DNA of 34,320 bases from Verrucomicrobiota bacterium (GTDB lineage: Bacteria > Verrucomicrobiota > Verrucomicrobiia > Limisphaerales > J093), in contig VHCO01000055.1 of assembly GCA_016871715.1 (NCBI GenBank), positions 1-34,320 of the forward strand, in the 5' to 3' direction. The notes under the pieces are model-generated. The model did not search any database. It saw nothing but the letters and a program-made list of their open reading frames with translations, and had not been told where the DNA came from. Of the stretch, positions 7,472-16,570 are shown piece after piece; the first letter of the stretch is position 1; each line of letters begins with the position of its first letter. Made by a program: the position numbers and the translations under genes.

Positions 7472-10400
7472 TCAAAGTGAGGGCGGTTCAGCGGCGCTCG
7501 AGCGCCGGCGCCGCTGGCACCAGGCGCTGGCGGCGCGGATGACGACATAGAAGACCGGTGTGAGAAAGATGCCGAAGAAGGTTACGCCCAGCATCCCGCT
7601 GCAAACGGCGGTGCCCAGGGCCTGCCGCATCTCCGCTCCCGCGCCCTGCGCGAACACGAGCGGAAGCACGCCGAAGATGAAGGCGAACGAGGTCATGAGG
7701 ATGGGGCGCAGACGCAACCGGCAGGCCTCGAGCGCCGCCGCGGAGCGAGACTGTCCCTGTTCTTCGAGTTGTCTGGCGAACTCGACGATCAAGATGGCGT
7801 TCTTGGCGGCTAAGCCGACCAGGACGACGAACCCGATTTGGGTGAAGATGTTGTTGTCGAGGCCGCGGAAGAAGGTGCCGGCCAAGGCCGCCAGGATGCA
7901 GAGGGGCACGATGAGGATAATGGCCAGCGGCAAAGCCCAACTCTCATACAACGCCGCCAACACCAGGAATACCATCAAGACGCACAAGGGGAAGATGAAC
8001 GCGGTGGTGTTCCCGGACATCCGTTCCAGGAGACTCAGCTCGGTCCATTCGTAACCCATCCCCGGCGGCAGGAGGCCTTGCGCCAACCCCTCGAGCGCTG
8101 CCATCGCTTCGCTCGAACTGACCCCTGGCGCCGCCATCCCGCTGATCTCGGCGGTGGGATACATATTGTAGCGGCCCACCGAGGTCGGGCCGGTCGTTTC
8201 GCGCACCTGCACCACCGCGCCCAAGGGCACCATCTGCCCCGATTGGGTACGGGTCTTGAGGTTGCGAATGTCCTCCGGCCGGTCGCGGAAGCTGGCCTCC
8301 GCCTGCACCACCGCCTGGAAGGTGCGGCCGAAGAGGTTGAAGTCGTTCACGTAAAGCGAGCCCAGGTAGACCTGCAGAGTGTCCCACAAATCTTGCAGGT
8401 GGAGGTTCATCACCTTGGCTTTGGCGCGGTCGACCTCCAAGTAGATCTGGGGCGCGCTCGCGCGGAACATGGTGAAGTTGTTCACCAAGCGCGGGTCCTG
8501 CAGCGTGGCTCCGATGAGCTGGTAGACCGCCATCTGGAGTTGCGCGAAGCCGAGTCCGGCCTTGTCCTGGACCTGAAGGCGGTAACCGCCCAACGCGCCG
8601 ATGCCATCCACCGGCGGCGCGTTGAACACGGTGGCGAAGCCCTCTTGCACGCCGGCGAGTTTCGGTTGCATGGCCGCCACGATGGCGGCGGCGCTGAGCC
8701 CGGCCTTGCGCCGCTCGGTAAAAGGTTGAAGCGGCACAAACATGATGGCCGTGTTCGGCTTCGGCCCGAAGGACATCGACATGCCCGGAATCTCGATCAC
8801 GTTGGCCACACCCGGTTGCCCCAAAAACAGCTCGGCCATCCGCGCCGAGACCGCCTCAGTCCGCTCGAGGGACGCGCCGTCCGGCAACTGGAGGTACGCC
8901 AGCAAGTACCCCTTGTCTTGTTGGGGCACGAACCCCGTCGGCACGGTTTTGAACCCCAGCCAAGTCAGCGCCAGCAGCCCGCCGTAGAGGGCCAGCGCCA
9001 GGCCGGCCTTGCGCACCAGCCGGTCCACCAGTCCCACGTAGCTCCGCCGGCTCCCTTCGAAGCACCGGTTGAATCCGCGGAACAGCCAGCCCAATGAACC
9101 GGCCAGCAACCGCGTCAAGGCATCGCGTTCCTGGCTGTGATGCCGGAGGAGCAAGGCACTGAGGGCTGGGCTCAGTGTGAGCGAATTGAAGCCTGAGAAG
9201 AGGGTGGCGGTCGCCACCGTGAGAGCGAACTGCTGATAGAACTTGCCGGCAAACCCCGTGATGAAGGCCGTCGGAATGAACACGGCGCTCAGCACCAGGG
9301 TAATGGCCACCACCGCGCCGCTGACCTCGTCCATCGCCTTCCGCGTGGCGGCGACCGGGGTGAGACCCAACGCCAAGTTCCGCTCGACGTTCTCGACCAC
9401 GACGATGGCGTCGTCGACCACAATACCGATGGCCAGGACCAAGCCGAACAACGAGAGGGTGTTGATGGAGAAGCCCAGGGCCTGCATCACGGCGAAGGTC
9501 CCGATCAACGACACCGGCACGGCCAACAGCGGGATGAGCGAGGCGCGCCAGTTCTGCAAGAACAGCAGTACCACGAGCACCACCAACAGCGTCGCTTCGA
9601 CCAGCGTCTTGATCACCTCGTTCACCGACTCGCGAATGAAGAGGGTCGTGTCGTAGGTGATGCGGTATTCCAGCCCGGGCGGGAAACTGCGGCTCAGTTC
9701 CTCGAGCGCGGCGCGCACGGCGTCGGCCGTCTCGATCGCGTTCGAGCCGGGCAACTGGAACACGCCCAGGGCGCTGGTGGGCACCCGGTTCAAGAACGCC
9801 TTCATGTTGTACTGCCGCGGCCCCAATTCCACGCGGGCGACATCCCGCAGCCGCGTCAGGCGACCGTCGGGGTCGGTCTGGACCACGATCTGGCCGAACT
9901 CCTCGGCGGTCGTCAGCCGTCCTTGGGTGTGCGCCACCAACTGGAGGGCGGTGCCGGGCACGGCCGGCGGTTGGCCGAAGGTGCCGGCGGCGACCTGGAC
10001 ATTTTGCTCGCGGAGCGCGCCGACCACCTCGCCCACGGTCAGGTTACGCACGGCGGCTTGGTCGGGGTCGATCCAGACGCGCATGGCGTAATTCTGTTGG
10101 CCGAAGAGCATGGCCTGGCCGACGCCTGGCTGCCGGGCCAGGAGATCCTTCACGTTGAGCAAGGCGTAGTTGAAGAGGTAGAGTTCGTCGTAGCGATTGT
10201 CCGGCGAGAGCAACTGCACGACCTGCGTGATATTGGGAGACTGTTTCCAAGTGGTCACCCCCATGCGGCGCACCTCCTCGGGAAGCTTCGGTTCGGCGAT
10301 CGAAACCCGGTTCTGCACCAACACCTGCGACTTGTCCAGGTCCGTTCCCGGTTTGAACGTGACGACGATCGAGAACTGGCCGTCGTCGGCGTTCGAGGCC

Positions 10401-10639
10401 ATGTACAACATGTCCTCGACGCCATTGATCTCTTCCTCGAGCGGGGCCACCACGGTCGTCGCGATCACTTCCGCATTGGCCCCGGGATAAAACCCGCTCA
10501 CCATCACCGTCGGCGGCACGATGTCCGGGTACTGAGCCACCGGCAGGCGGAACACCGAAATCAAACCCACCACCACCGTGATGATGGACAGCACCGACGC
10601 GAAAATGGGCCGGTGGATAAAGAAATGCGCGAACTTCAT
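7472..10639 (-). CDS. RND multidrug efflux permease (HAE1 family)
   Basis: The ATG at 10639 gives 1055 residues starting MKFAHFFIHRPIFASVLSII, the standard RND inner-membrane start. The proton-relay residues are present: two Asp in AIGIVVDDAIVVVENVER (D409, D410) and the Lys in VGLAAKNAILIVEFA (K946). Two large periplasmic loops and the duplicated 6-TM halves are evident, with full family length. The ATG overlaps the TGA of the upstream adaptor gene (ATGA). The frame runs open to 11143, but the extra N-terminal part is a shadow of the adaptor gene. It would pump hydrophobic compounds from membrane or periplasm. No outer-membrane channel gene is encoded nearby. Confidence 0.95.
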   Translation of the reverse strand: MKFAHFFIHRPIFASVLSIITVVVGLISVFRLPVAQYPDIVPPTVMVSGFYPGANAEVIATTVVAPLEEEINGVEDMLYMASNADDGQFSIVVTFKPGTDLDKSQVLVQNRVSIAEPKLPEEVRRMGVTTWKQSPNITQVVQLLSPDNRYDELYLFNYALLNVKDLLARQPGVGQAMLFGQQNYAMRVWIDPDQAAVRNLTVGEVVGALREQNVQVAAGTFGQPPAVPGTALQLVAHTQGRLTTAEEFGQIVVQTDPDGRLTRLRDVARVELGPRQYNMKAFLNRVPTSALGVFQLPGSNAIETADAVRAALEELSRSFPPGLEYRITYDTTLFIRESVNEVIKTLVEATLLVVLVVLLFLQNWRASLIPLLAVPVSLIGTFAVMQALGFSINTLSLFGLVLAIGIVVDDAIVVVENVERNLALGLTPVAATRKAMDEVSGAVVAITLVLSAVFIPTAFITGFAGKFYQQFALTVATATLFSGFNSLTLSPALSALLLRHHSQERDALTRLLAGSLGWLFRGFNRCFEGSRRSYVGLVDRLVRKAGLALALYGGLLALTWLGFKTVPTGFVPQQDKGYLLAYLQLPDGASLERTEAVSARMAELFLGQPGVANVIEIPGMSMSFGPKPNTAIMFVPLQPFTERRKAGLSAAAIVAAMQPKLAGVQEGFATVFNAPPVDGIGALGGYRLQVQDKAGLGFAQLQMAVYQLIGATLQDPRLVNNFTMFRASAPQIYLEVDRAKAKVMNLHLQDLWDTLQVYLGSLYVNDFNLFGRTFQAVVQAEASFRDRPEDIRNLKTRTQSGQMVPLGAVVQVRETTGPTSVGRYNMYPTAEISGMAAPGVSSSEAMAALEGLAQGLLPPGMGYEWTELSLLERMSGNTTAFIFPLCVLMVFLVLAALYESWALPLAIILIVPLCILAALAGTFFRGLDNNIFTQIGFVVLVGLAAKNAILIVEFARQLEEQGQSRSAAALEACRLRLRPILMTSFAFIFGVLPLVFAQGAGAEMRQALGTAVCSGMLGVTFFGIFLTPVFYVVIRAASAWCQRRRRSSAAEPPSL

Positions 10640-11940
10640 AGCCCGGCTCCCGTGCGGTCGGCTTCGCCTCCACTGGCTGGCGCCGGAGCCGAGCCGGCAG
10701 GGCCGGCCTCTCCACCGGACGCACCGGCCGGCGGCGCCTGACCGTCGCTGAGTTGGACCGGCATGCCGGGCCGCAGCAAAAACAAGCCCAACACCACGAC
10801 ACGATCCGCTTCCGTCAGCCCGTCGGTAATCACCACGGACGTCCCCAGCTTCCGCCCCACGGTCACCGGCCGGGGTTCGACGGTGTTGGTCGCGCTCACC
10901 ACATACACCAGCTTGCGCCCCAGGTCCGACACCAAGGCAATCTCGGGGATCATGAGGCGCGTTTGGGGCGCGCTCGCTTGGAGGCGCAGGCGGACGAATT
11001 GACCCGGAATCAGCGCGCGGCCGGGATTGGCGAACACGCCACGGACGCGAATCGTGCCGGTTTGACGCGCCACTTGGTTGTCGTAGAAGTCGATTTTTCC
11101 GGCGTGGGCGTAGGTTGACGACCCCGCCAGCGCCAGCTCGCACGGTGCGCCCAAGAGACCGCCCAGACGGTTGGTCCCCAGGTAGCTTTGGAACGTGTGC
11201 TCATCCACATCGCAGTAGGCGTAGACCGGATCCAGCGAGACCAAGCTCACCAACGGTTGGTCGCCGCCCGCTGGGATCAAATCGCCCAACGCGACCTGGC
11301 GACGCCCCAACTTGCCGGCGATCGGCGCCCGAATCCGGGCGTACTCCCGGTTGAGTCGTGCCTGGAGCTCGGCGGCCTGCGCCGCGGCCTGAGCGCCTGC
11401 CAACTCGCGCACCGCGCTCGCGCGCCGCTCGAATTCCTCGTCCGAGATGGCGGCAGTGCCCCGCAACTCTTGGGCCCGGGTGAGCTCGCTTTGGGCGTGG
11501 GCACAGGCCGCCTCAGCCCGCTGGCGCTCACCCGTTGCGCGCGCCAGATCGGCCTCGAAAGGCCGCCCGTCCAACGAGAAGAGCAGGCTCCCAGCCTCGA
11601 CCTCGGCGCCGTCCTCGAAATGGACCTCCTCGAGGTATCCCGCGACGCGGGCCTTGATCTCGACAGTATTGACCGCCTCGATCCAGGCGGGGAACTCATC
11701 CCAGGCCGTGACCAGTTGCGCGACGGGGTTCGTGACCGTCACCGAGGGCAGCATGGGCGGTGCCGATGGCGGCGGTCGCTTCAAGCAGCCTGTCGACCCC
11801 GCGGCCGCCAGGCTAGCCAACAACCACAGCCCCGCCCTCTTGAGGCGAAGCGAAGGGGCTCCGTGGCCGCGGTTGGCCGAACGGGTTCGCGAGCGAGGAG
11901 AGCAGCGTACGAAGTTAGGGTTGGGAGAAACGTTTTGCAC
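10636..11940 (-). CDS. RND pump periplasmic adaptor (HlyD/AcrA type, putative lipoprotein)
   Basis: Membrane-fusion protein partner of the pump. The order is a hydrophobic stretch ending in a possible lipobox (AAGSTGC), a barrel-sandwich half (VEIKARVAGYLEEVHFEDGA), a coiled-coil alpha-hairpin rich in Ala/Glu/Gln, the second lipoyl half (YARIRAPIAGKLGRRQVALG) and beta-barrel/membrane-proximal domains. The start is not settled: GTG at 11940 leaves about 35 Arg-rich residues before the signal segment. The in-frame ATG at 12144 lies inside tetR, and no start codon sits close to the hydrophobic core. A start mis-set by a sequencing slip is possible. It follows tetR by 31 nt and overlaps the pump gene by 4 bp. 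Confidence 0.87.
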   Translation of the reverse strand: MQNVSPNPNFVRCSPRSRTRSANRGHGAPSLRLKRAGLWLLASLAAAGSTGCLKRPPPSAPPMLPSVTVTNPVAQLVTAWDEFPAWIEAVNTVEIKARVAGYLEEVHFEDGAEVEAGSLLFSLDGRPFEADLARATGERQRAEAACAHAQSELTRAQELRGTAAISDEEFERRASAVRELAGAQAAAQAAELQARLNREYARIRAPIAGKLGRRQVALGDLIPAGGDQPLVSLVSLDPVYAYCDVDEHTFQSYLGTNRLGGLLGAPCELALAGSSTYAHAGKIDFYDNQVARQTGTIRVRGVFANPGRALIPGQFVRLRLQASAPQTRLMIPEIALVSDLGRKLVYVVSATNTVEPRPVTVGRKLGTSVVITDGLTEADRVVVLGLFLLRPGMPVQLSDGQAPPAGASGGEAGPAGSAPAPASGGEADRTGAGL

Positions 11941-11971
11941 AGGTTCTAAGCATATGGAGTCGCGGCAGGGC

Positions 11972-12724
11972 TCACGGGTGGCGCCGGGTATCCGCCCGGG
12001 GAACCCCGCTAGGGTCGATTCGCCCACGGTCCCGCCGCGGCCGTGGCCGGTGGCGGCCCGCAGCCCGGACAGCCGGAGCGCGCCAACCCGCCGCGAAGCA
12101 AGTGACCATCTGGGCTTGGAGAGCGTCCGTATCGGCGGGGTCACAGACCCCTTCGGTCATCGCCTCGAGCTTGGCGGGGTTGCACAACACGAAGGCGAGG
12201 GCGCCCCAAAAAAACTCGAACCGCCATTGCAGATCGGGTTCCCCGAGGTGGGGCAGCGTGCGCCGCAACGCCGCCAGACAGGCCGCCCGCACCTGGCGCT
12301 GTTGACGTTGCAGGAGCCGCTGCGTCTTCGGATCCGGGTCGTTAACGATCCGGCCAATCAACCGGATCGCGTCCCGGCCCTCCGCCGCGCCTTCCCCATC
12401 CCAGCGCCCCGCCAATCGCAACGGCGGTTCGAGCATGGCCTCGAGCAGTTCCGCGAGCGGCACCGCCCGACCCGCCGCCCCAGCCTCCAACTCGCGTAGC
12501 CGGGCGAGGGTCTGGTCCTGCAACGGCTTGAACCGCCGCTCGAGCACCGCCGCCATTAACCCGTCCTTCGAGTGGAAGTGATAGTACACGGTCGCCAAAT
12601 TCACGCCCGCGGCACCCACAATCTCCCGCAGCGACGCCCCGGCAAAACCCCGCTCGGCGAAGACGTGCTCCGCCGCGTCCAGGATGCGGTCGGTCGACTC
12701 GGGCGGTGGCAGCGCGCGGTTCAT
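11972..12724 (-). CDS. TetR/AcrR-family transcriptional regulator
   Basis: A 250-residue protein. Residues about 11-57 form the TetR helix-turn-helix (RILDAAEHVFAERGFAGASL, then AAGVNLATVYYHFHSKDGLM). The ligand domain is of the CecR/AefR-like type, with a long C-terminal region ending in an Arg/Pro-rich tail after about 225. It is the first gene of the tetR-hlyD-RND unit. It probably represses its own promoter through the palindrome 17 bp before its ATG. The effector is unknown; pump substrates are the usual guess. Confidence 0.92.
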   Translation of the reverse strand: MNRALPPPESTDRILDAAEHVFAERGFAGASLREIVGAAGVNLATVYYHFHSKDGLMAAVLERRFKPLQDQTLARLRELEAGAAGRAVPLAELLEAMLEPPLRLAGRWDGEGAAEGRDAIRLIGRIVNDPDPKTQRLLQRQQRQVRAACLAALRRTLPHLGEPDLQWRFEFFWGALAFVLCNPAKLEAMTEGVCDPADTDALQAQMVTCFAAGWRAPAVRAAGRHRPRPRRDRGRIDPSGVPRADTRRHP

Positions 12725-12728
12725 GTTG

Positions 12729-12783
12729 AACGTTTGTTTTAAACGATCGTTTGACTCTTAATGGAATCCCGTCGACGTGTCAA
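12729..12783 (-). promoter_or_regulatory. Promoter and probable TetR operator of the efflux unit
   Basis: On the minus strand a perfect -35 TTGACA (12783-12778) is followed 17 nt later by a weak -10 (TAAGAG). Downstream lies the 12-bp perfect palindrome AAACGATCGTTT (12741-12752) and then a related AAACAAACGTT half. All lie between the -35 and the tetR ATG at 12724, where a self-acting TetR repressor would bind. This is inferred from position and symmetry. Confidence 0.6.
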
Positions 12784-12900
12784 GCGCCCTAATGAAACCT
12801 GCGCCGACTCGCTTCGGCGGGACGCCAGGCGCGGCCCGTCGCTTCCCCCCAGCGTGCCAAACCGCTTGACACCTAGCCGCGCCGGCCCAACCTCGAACCC

Positions 12901-15057
12901 ATGAAGCGCACCGGCGTACCCCTAACGTCGCGCCTTTCCGCCGCCCCGCTTGCCGGGCGTGGCACCCGGGCACTCGGCGCGGCCCCGCAACAGTTCCAAC
13001 CCTCCCCCCCCAGGCCTTGCCTCCTCGCGTGGGCGCTGACCCTAGCTCTGTTCCTAGGTGGCAGCGGTGCGGTCACCCGCATGTGCCAGAGCCAAGAGTA
13101 CGGCTCGCCCGACCGGGGCGAACCGGGCGACGCGATGATCCAGGCCTACCTGGCCGCGGAGGCCGACCGCCTCCACGCCGGCTTTGCGGACGACTTGAAA
13201 TCCCGCGCGGAATGGGAGGCGCGCCGGCCGGCTTATCGCGAGGAATACCTACACATGCTGGGGCTCTGGCCGTTGCCGGAGCGGACGCCGCTGCACGCCA
13301 CGATGACCGGCACGATCGCGCGTGAGGATTACTTGGTGGATCTGCTGCATTACCAAAGTCGGCCGGGACTGTATGTCACCGGCAATCTCTATCGGCCGGC
13401 TCGGGTGCCGGCGGGCGAGCGTCTGCCGGCGGTGCTGTATGTTTGCGGCCATTCGTACCAAGGCCAGGCCGGAAACAAGACGGCTTACCAATCCCACGGC
13501 ATCTGGTTGGCGCGTCACGGCTATGTGTGTCTGATGCTGGACACGCTTCAGTTGGGCGAGATTGCCGCGCTGCATCACGGCACGTACCGCGAAAACCGTT
13601 GGTGGTGGCATGCGCGCGGCTACACGCCCGCAGGCGTCGAGTGTTGGAACGGCGTGCGCGGCATCGATTACCTCGCTAGCCGACCGGACGTGGACTCGGC
13701 GCGGATCGCCGTGACCGGGATCAGCGGCGGGGGGGCAGCCAGTTTCTGGATCGCGGCAGCCGACGAGAGGGTTCAGGTGGCGGTGCCGGTGAGCGGCATG
13801 GCCGACTTGCCCTCGTACGTCAACAACCGCGTGATCAATGGCCACTGCGACTGCATGTTCCTCTATAACACCTTCCAGTGGCCCTGGGCGCGCATTGCCG
13901 CGCTAATCGCGCCCCGGGCGCTCTTGTTTGCCAACAGCGACCAAGACCCCATCTTCCCCATGGACGCCAACGAACGGGTGAGCAACCGCCTCGAGCGCCT
14001 TTACAGCCTCTACGGCCGCGCCGATTTCGTCGATGCCATGGTCAGCATCGGCGGCCACGCCTACCGCGCCGACCTGCGCCAGGCCGCTTACCGGTTTATC
14101 CAGACCCACCTCCAACAGGACCCGCGCCCGATCCTCGACAGCGAGGTGGATCTGGTGACCGGCGAGCAAAGCAACCGCACCTACCCGATCCCGACCGATC
14201 GGCTCCGCGTCTTCAAGGGCGAGGCTGACCTTCCCCAGGACCAGCTCAACACGACCATCGATGAACACTTTGTCCCGCGCGCCCGCGTGGCGTTGCCCGC
14301 CCCTGGTCAGTTCGATGCCTGGAAGGGGCAGTTGGTGGGCGAGTTGCGCCGCATCGCATTCCGCTACTTCCCGGAGCGGATCCCGCCAGCCCAAGTCCGG
14401 CCCCAGGACCAGGGCCATGCACCGCAACTCGAGACCGAGCCCGGAATTCGCGTTCGGCTGTTTCAGGTCACCAACGCCGTGCCGGCGGCGGTGGCGGCGG
14501 GCGCGGGGCGGATTTTACTCGGGATCGGCGACTCCGAATTGGGCAAACCGTTCATCGAGTCCTTGCGCGGGTTAGGTCAAGCCGGCGACGTGGTTTACCT
14601 GTGTGAACCGCGCGGGGTAGCTGCCACGCGGTGGACCGAGAAAAGCCCGCCGAACTATGTCCGGCGCAGCCACGTGCTGCTGGGCCGCACGGTCGAGACC
14701 GGGCAAGTGTGGGATGTGATCGCCACCGCGCGCGCCCTGCGGGCGCGGCATGGGGCGGACCGCCCGTTGGTGTTGGTGGGCCACGGCCCCGCCGCGCTGC
14801 TGGCGGCTTACGCAGCGCTGTGGGAACCGGAGATCGCGGGTCTGATTCTGCGGGATCCGCCATCGAGCCACATGGAACCGGGCGCACCGCAGTTCTTGAA
14901 CGTGCTGCGCGTCTGCGACGTGCCGGAGGTGCTGGGCATGCTGGCGCCTCGCTCGCTCACGATCGAGACCGCCGCGCACGAGGCGCTCGAACGCGTCGCG
15001 GCGCTGTACACCGCGGCCGGAGCCCGAGCGAAGCTGGTCTTATCCGCACGGGAATAG
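12901..15057 (+). CDS. Exported two-domain alpha/beta hydrolase (acetyl-xylan-esterase-like)
   Basis: A 718-residue protein. A hydrophobic export segment lies at about 41-58, behind a long N-terminal region. The first alpha/beta-hydrolase domain (about 140-405) keeps a G-x-S-x-G nucleophile elbow in VTGISGGGAA (S275), an acid in FANSDQDPIFP (D347 or D349) and a His in IGGHAYRA (H386), so it looks active, probably an esterase on sugars or glycans. A second hydrolase-like domain (about 500-718) has GHGPA at 627-631, where the nucleophile Ser is Gly, so it is probably inactive. The oxidoreductase gene follows 35 nt later. The substrate cannot be told from sequence. Confidence 0.85.
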   Translation: MKRTGVPLTSRLSAAPLAGRGTRALGAAPQQFQPSPPRPCLLAWALTLALFLGGSGAVTRMCQSQEYGSPDRGEPGDAMIQAYLAAEADRLHAGFADDLKSRAEWEARRPAYREEYLHMLGLWPLPERTPLHATMTGTIAREDYLVDLLHYQSRPGLYVTGNLYRPARVPAGERLPAVLYVCGHSYQGQAGNKTAYQSHGIWLARHGYVCLMLDTLQLGEIAALHHGTYRENRWWWHARGYTPAGVECWNGVRGIDYLASRPDVDSARIAVTGISGGGAASFWIAAADERVQVAVPVSGMADLPSYVNNRVINGHCDCMFLYNTFQWPWARIAALIAPRALLFANSDQDPIFPMDANERVSNRLERLYSLYGRADFVDAMVSIGGHAYRADLRQAAYRFIQTHLQQDPRPILDSEVDLVTGEQSNRTYPIPTDRLRVFKGEADLPQDQLNTTIDEHFVPRARVALPAPGQFDAWKGQLVGELRRIAFRYFPERIPPAQVRPQDQGHAPQLETEPGIRVRLFQVTNAVPAAVAAGAGRILLGIGDSELGKPFIESLRGLGQAGDVVYLCEPRGVAATRWTEKSPPNYVRRSHVLLGRTVETGQVWDVIATARALRARHGADRPLVLVGHGPAALLAAYAALWEPEIAGLILRDPPSSHMEPGAPQFLNVLRVCDVPEVLGMLAPRSLTIETAAHEALERVAALYTAAGARAKLVLSARE

Positions 15058-15092
15058 GCCCGCAGACTGAACCTACCCCATCGAGGTCTGCT

Positions 15093-16406
15093 ATGAATCC
15101 GAACCGACAGTTTCCAATCGCCGATGCCCACAGGACGACGCGCCGCGCTTTCCTGCGGCAATCGGCCGTCACCGTGGCGAGCGGCCTGGCGGCTAGCCTG
15201 GCGGTGGAGCGGACGGCGCATGCGGCCGGCAGCGACGCGATCCGGCTGGGCTTGGTGGGCTGCGGCGGGCGCGGGGCGGGCGCCGCGCAGCAGGCGCTGC
15301 GCGCCGATCCGGGCACGCGCTTAGTGGCCATGACCGACGCCTTCGACGATCGTGTCGAGAACAGCCTGCGCAGTCTGCGCCAAAGCCCGGAGGTGGGCGA
15401 GCGTGTGACGGTCGATCGAGACCACCGTTTCGTCGGGTTCGACGGCTATCAGCGCGTGCTCGAGTCGGGGGTGGACGTGGTCTTGCTGGCCACGCCGCCG
15501 CAATTCCGGCCGCGGCAGCTCGCGGCTTGTGTGGCGGCGGGCAAACATGTGTTTGCGGAGAAGCCGGTGGCGGTGGACGCCCCGGGGGTGCGCTCGGCAC
15601 TGGCGAGCACGGAGTTGGCCCGGCGCAAGGGTCTGTCGCTCGTCGCCGGGCTCAACTCGAGGTACTCGCCGATTCTGCAGGAGGCGGTTCGGCGGGTGCA
15701 CGAGGGCGGGATCGGGCGGATCGTGGCGCTGCACACCGCGCGTTACGGCAGCGGCGTTTGGGTTCGGCCGCGCGAGTCCGGCATGACCGAGATGCAGTAC
15801 CAGATGCGCAACTGGTATTACTTCACTTGGCTGTCGGGCGACTTCAACGTCGAAATGTTCGTCCATCAGCTCGATCAGATGGCCTGGCTCATGCAAGATC
15901 AATACCCGATCCGGTGCTACAGCACCGGCGGCCGCCAGGCCCGCACCGGGCCGGATCATGGCCACATCTACGACCACTTCAGCACCGTGTACGAGTACGC
16001 GGGTGGCGCGCGCCTGTTCTCGACGACGCGGCATCAGCCGGGTTGCAGCACCGAGGGGGAGGCCTACGCCCTGGGCACCGAGGGCGTGGCTGACCTGGCC
16101 CAGACCCGGATCGCCGGCGCGCACCCGTGGCAGGCGCCGCGCGGCGCGCGGGTGGATACCCATCAACTCGAGCAGGACGCCTTTTTCCAGGCACTGCGGG
16201 CCGGCCGAGTCATCAACAACGGCGATTACCTGGCCCGGAGCACGATGATGGCGATTATGGCGCGCCAGAGCGCCTACACGGGTCAGAGCTTGACCTGGGA
16301 ACAGGCCCTCAATTCGCAGGAAGACCTCTCCCCGACCAGCTACTCGTGGGATGCTCAACCGCCGCCCTCGCCCGTGGCGATCCCGGGCGTGACGAAGTTC
16401 ATCTGA
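15093..16406 (+). CDS. Tat-exported Gfo/Idh/MocA-family oxidoreductase
   Basis: The ATG at 15093 is preceded by GAGG 6 nt upstream and gives 437 residues. The N-terminus is a twin-arginine signal (TTRRAFLRQSAVTVASGLAA, about 14-33). A Rossmann fold follows with LGLVGCGGRGAG (about 52-63) and the family signature AEKPVAVD near residue 155, then the Gfo/Idh C-terminal sheet domain. It probably acts on a sugar or sugar derivative with NAD(P) bound before export. Pairing with an exported esterase suggests polysaccharide or glycoside breakdown. The open frame extends upstream to 14631 but overlaps the esterase, so that start is rejected. Confidence 0.92.
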   Translation: MNPNRQFPIADAHRTTRRAFLRQSAVTVASGLAASLAVERTAHAAGSDAIRLGLVGCGGRGAGAAQQALRADPGTRLVAMTDAFDDRVENSLRSLRQSPEVGERVTVDRDHRFVGFDGYQRVLESGVDVVLLATPPQFRPRQLAACVAAGKHVFAEKPVAVDAPGVRSALASTELARRKGLSLVAGLNSRYSPILQEAVRRVHEGGIGRIVALHTARYGSGVWVRPRESGMTEMQYQMRNWYYFTWLSGDFNVEMFVHQLDQMAWLMQDQYPIRCYSTGGRQARTGPDHGHIYDHFSTVYEYAGGARLFSTTRHQPGCSTEGEAYALGTEGVADLAQTRIAGAHPWQAPRGARVDTHQLEQDAFFQALRAGRVINNGDYLARSTMMAIMARQSAYTGQSLTWEQALNSQEDLSPTSYSWDAQPPPSPVAIPGVTKFI

Positions 16407-16536
16407 GGAAGGCGCGAGGGGGGCGTTGCTGGCGGCCCTCGATACGCTGGCCCCGACCGGTCGATCAGGCCGCCCGGCATCGGGACGCAGGTTCGAGTGG
16501 AGTCGAGGGGAAGAATGGCCTCTCGGGCTGCACCCG

Positions 16537-16564
16537 TTGACAGTCGCCTTCCGCCCGCTACCTT
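16537..16564 (+). promoter_or_regulatory. Putative promoter with very short leader
   Basis: TTGACA at 16537-16542, a 16-nt spacer and TACCTT at 16559-16564 precede the GTG at 16571 by six bases, so transcription could begin at or next to the start codon. The -10 is weak (three of six consensus bases). Presented as an inference. Confidence 0.4.
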
Positions 16565-16570
16565 CCCGGC

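Noticed and set aside
7838..9097. Plus-strand 419-codon frame
   Set aside because: Antisense to the RND pump; composition typical of a GC-rich shadow.
10640..11143. N-terminal extension of the RND pump frame
   Set aside because: It overlaps the adaptor gene completely; the family start MKFAHFFIHRP is at 10639 with an ATGA overlap.
12866..12894. Confident promoter for the esterase gene
   Set aside because: TTGACA is good but the -10 position (AACCTC) is poor; kept only as part of the short-leader observation.
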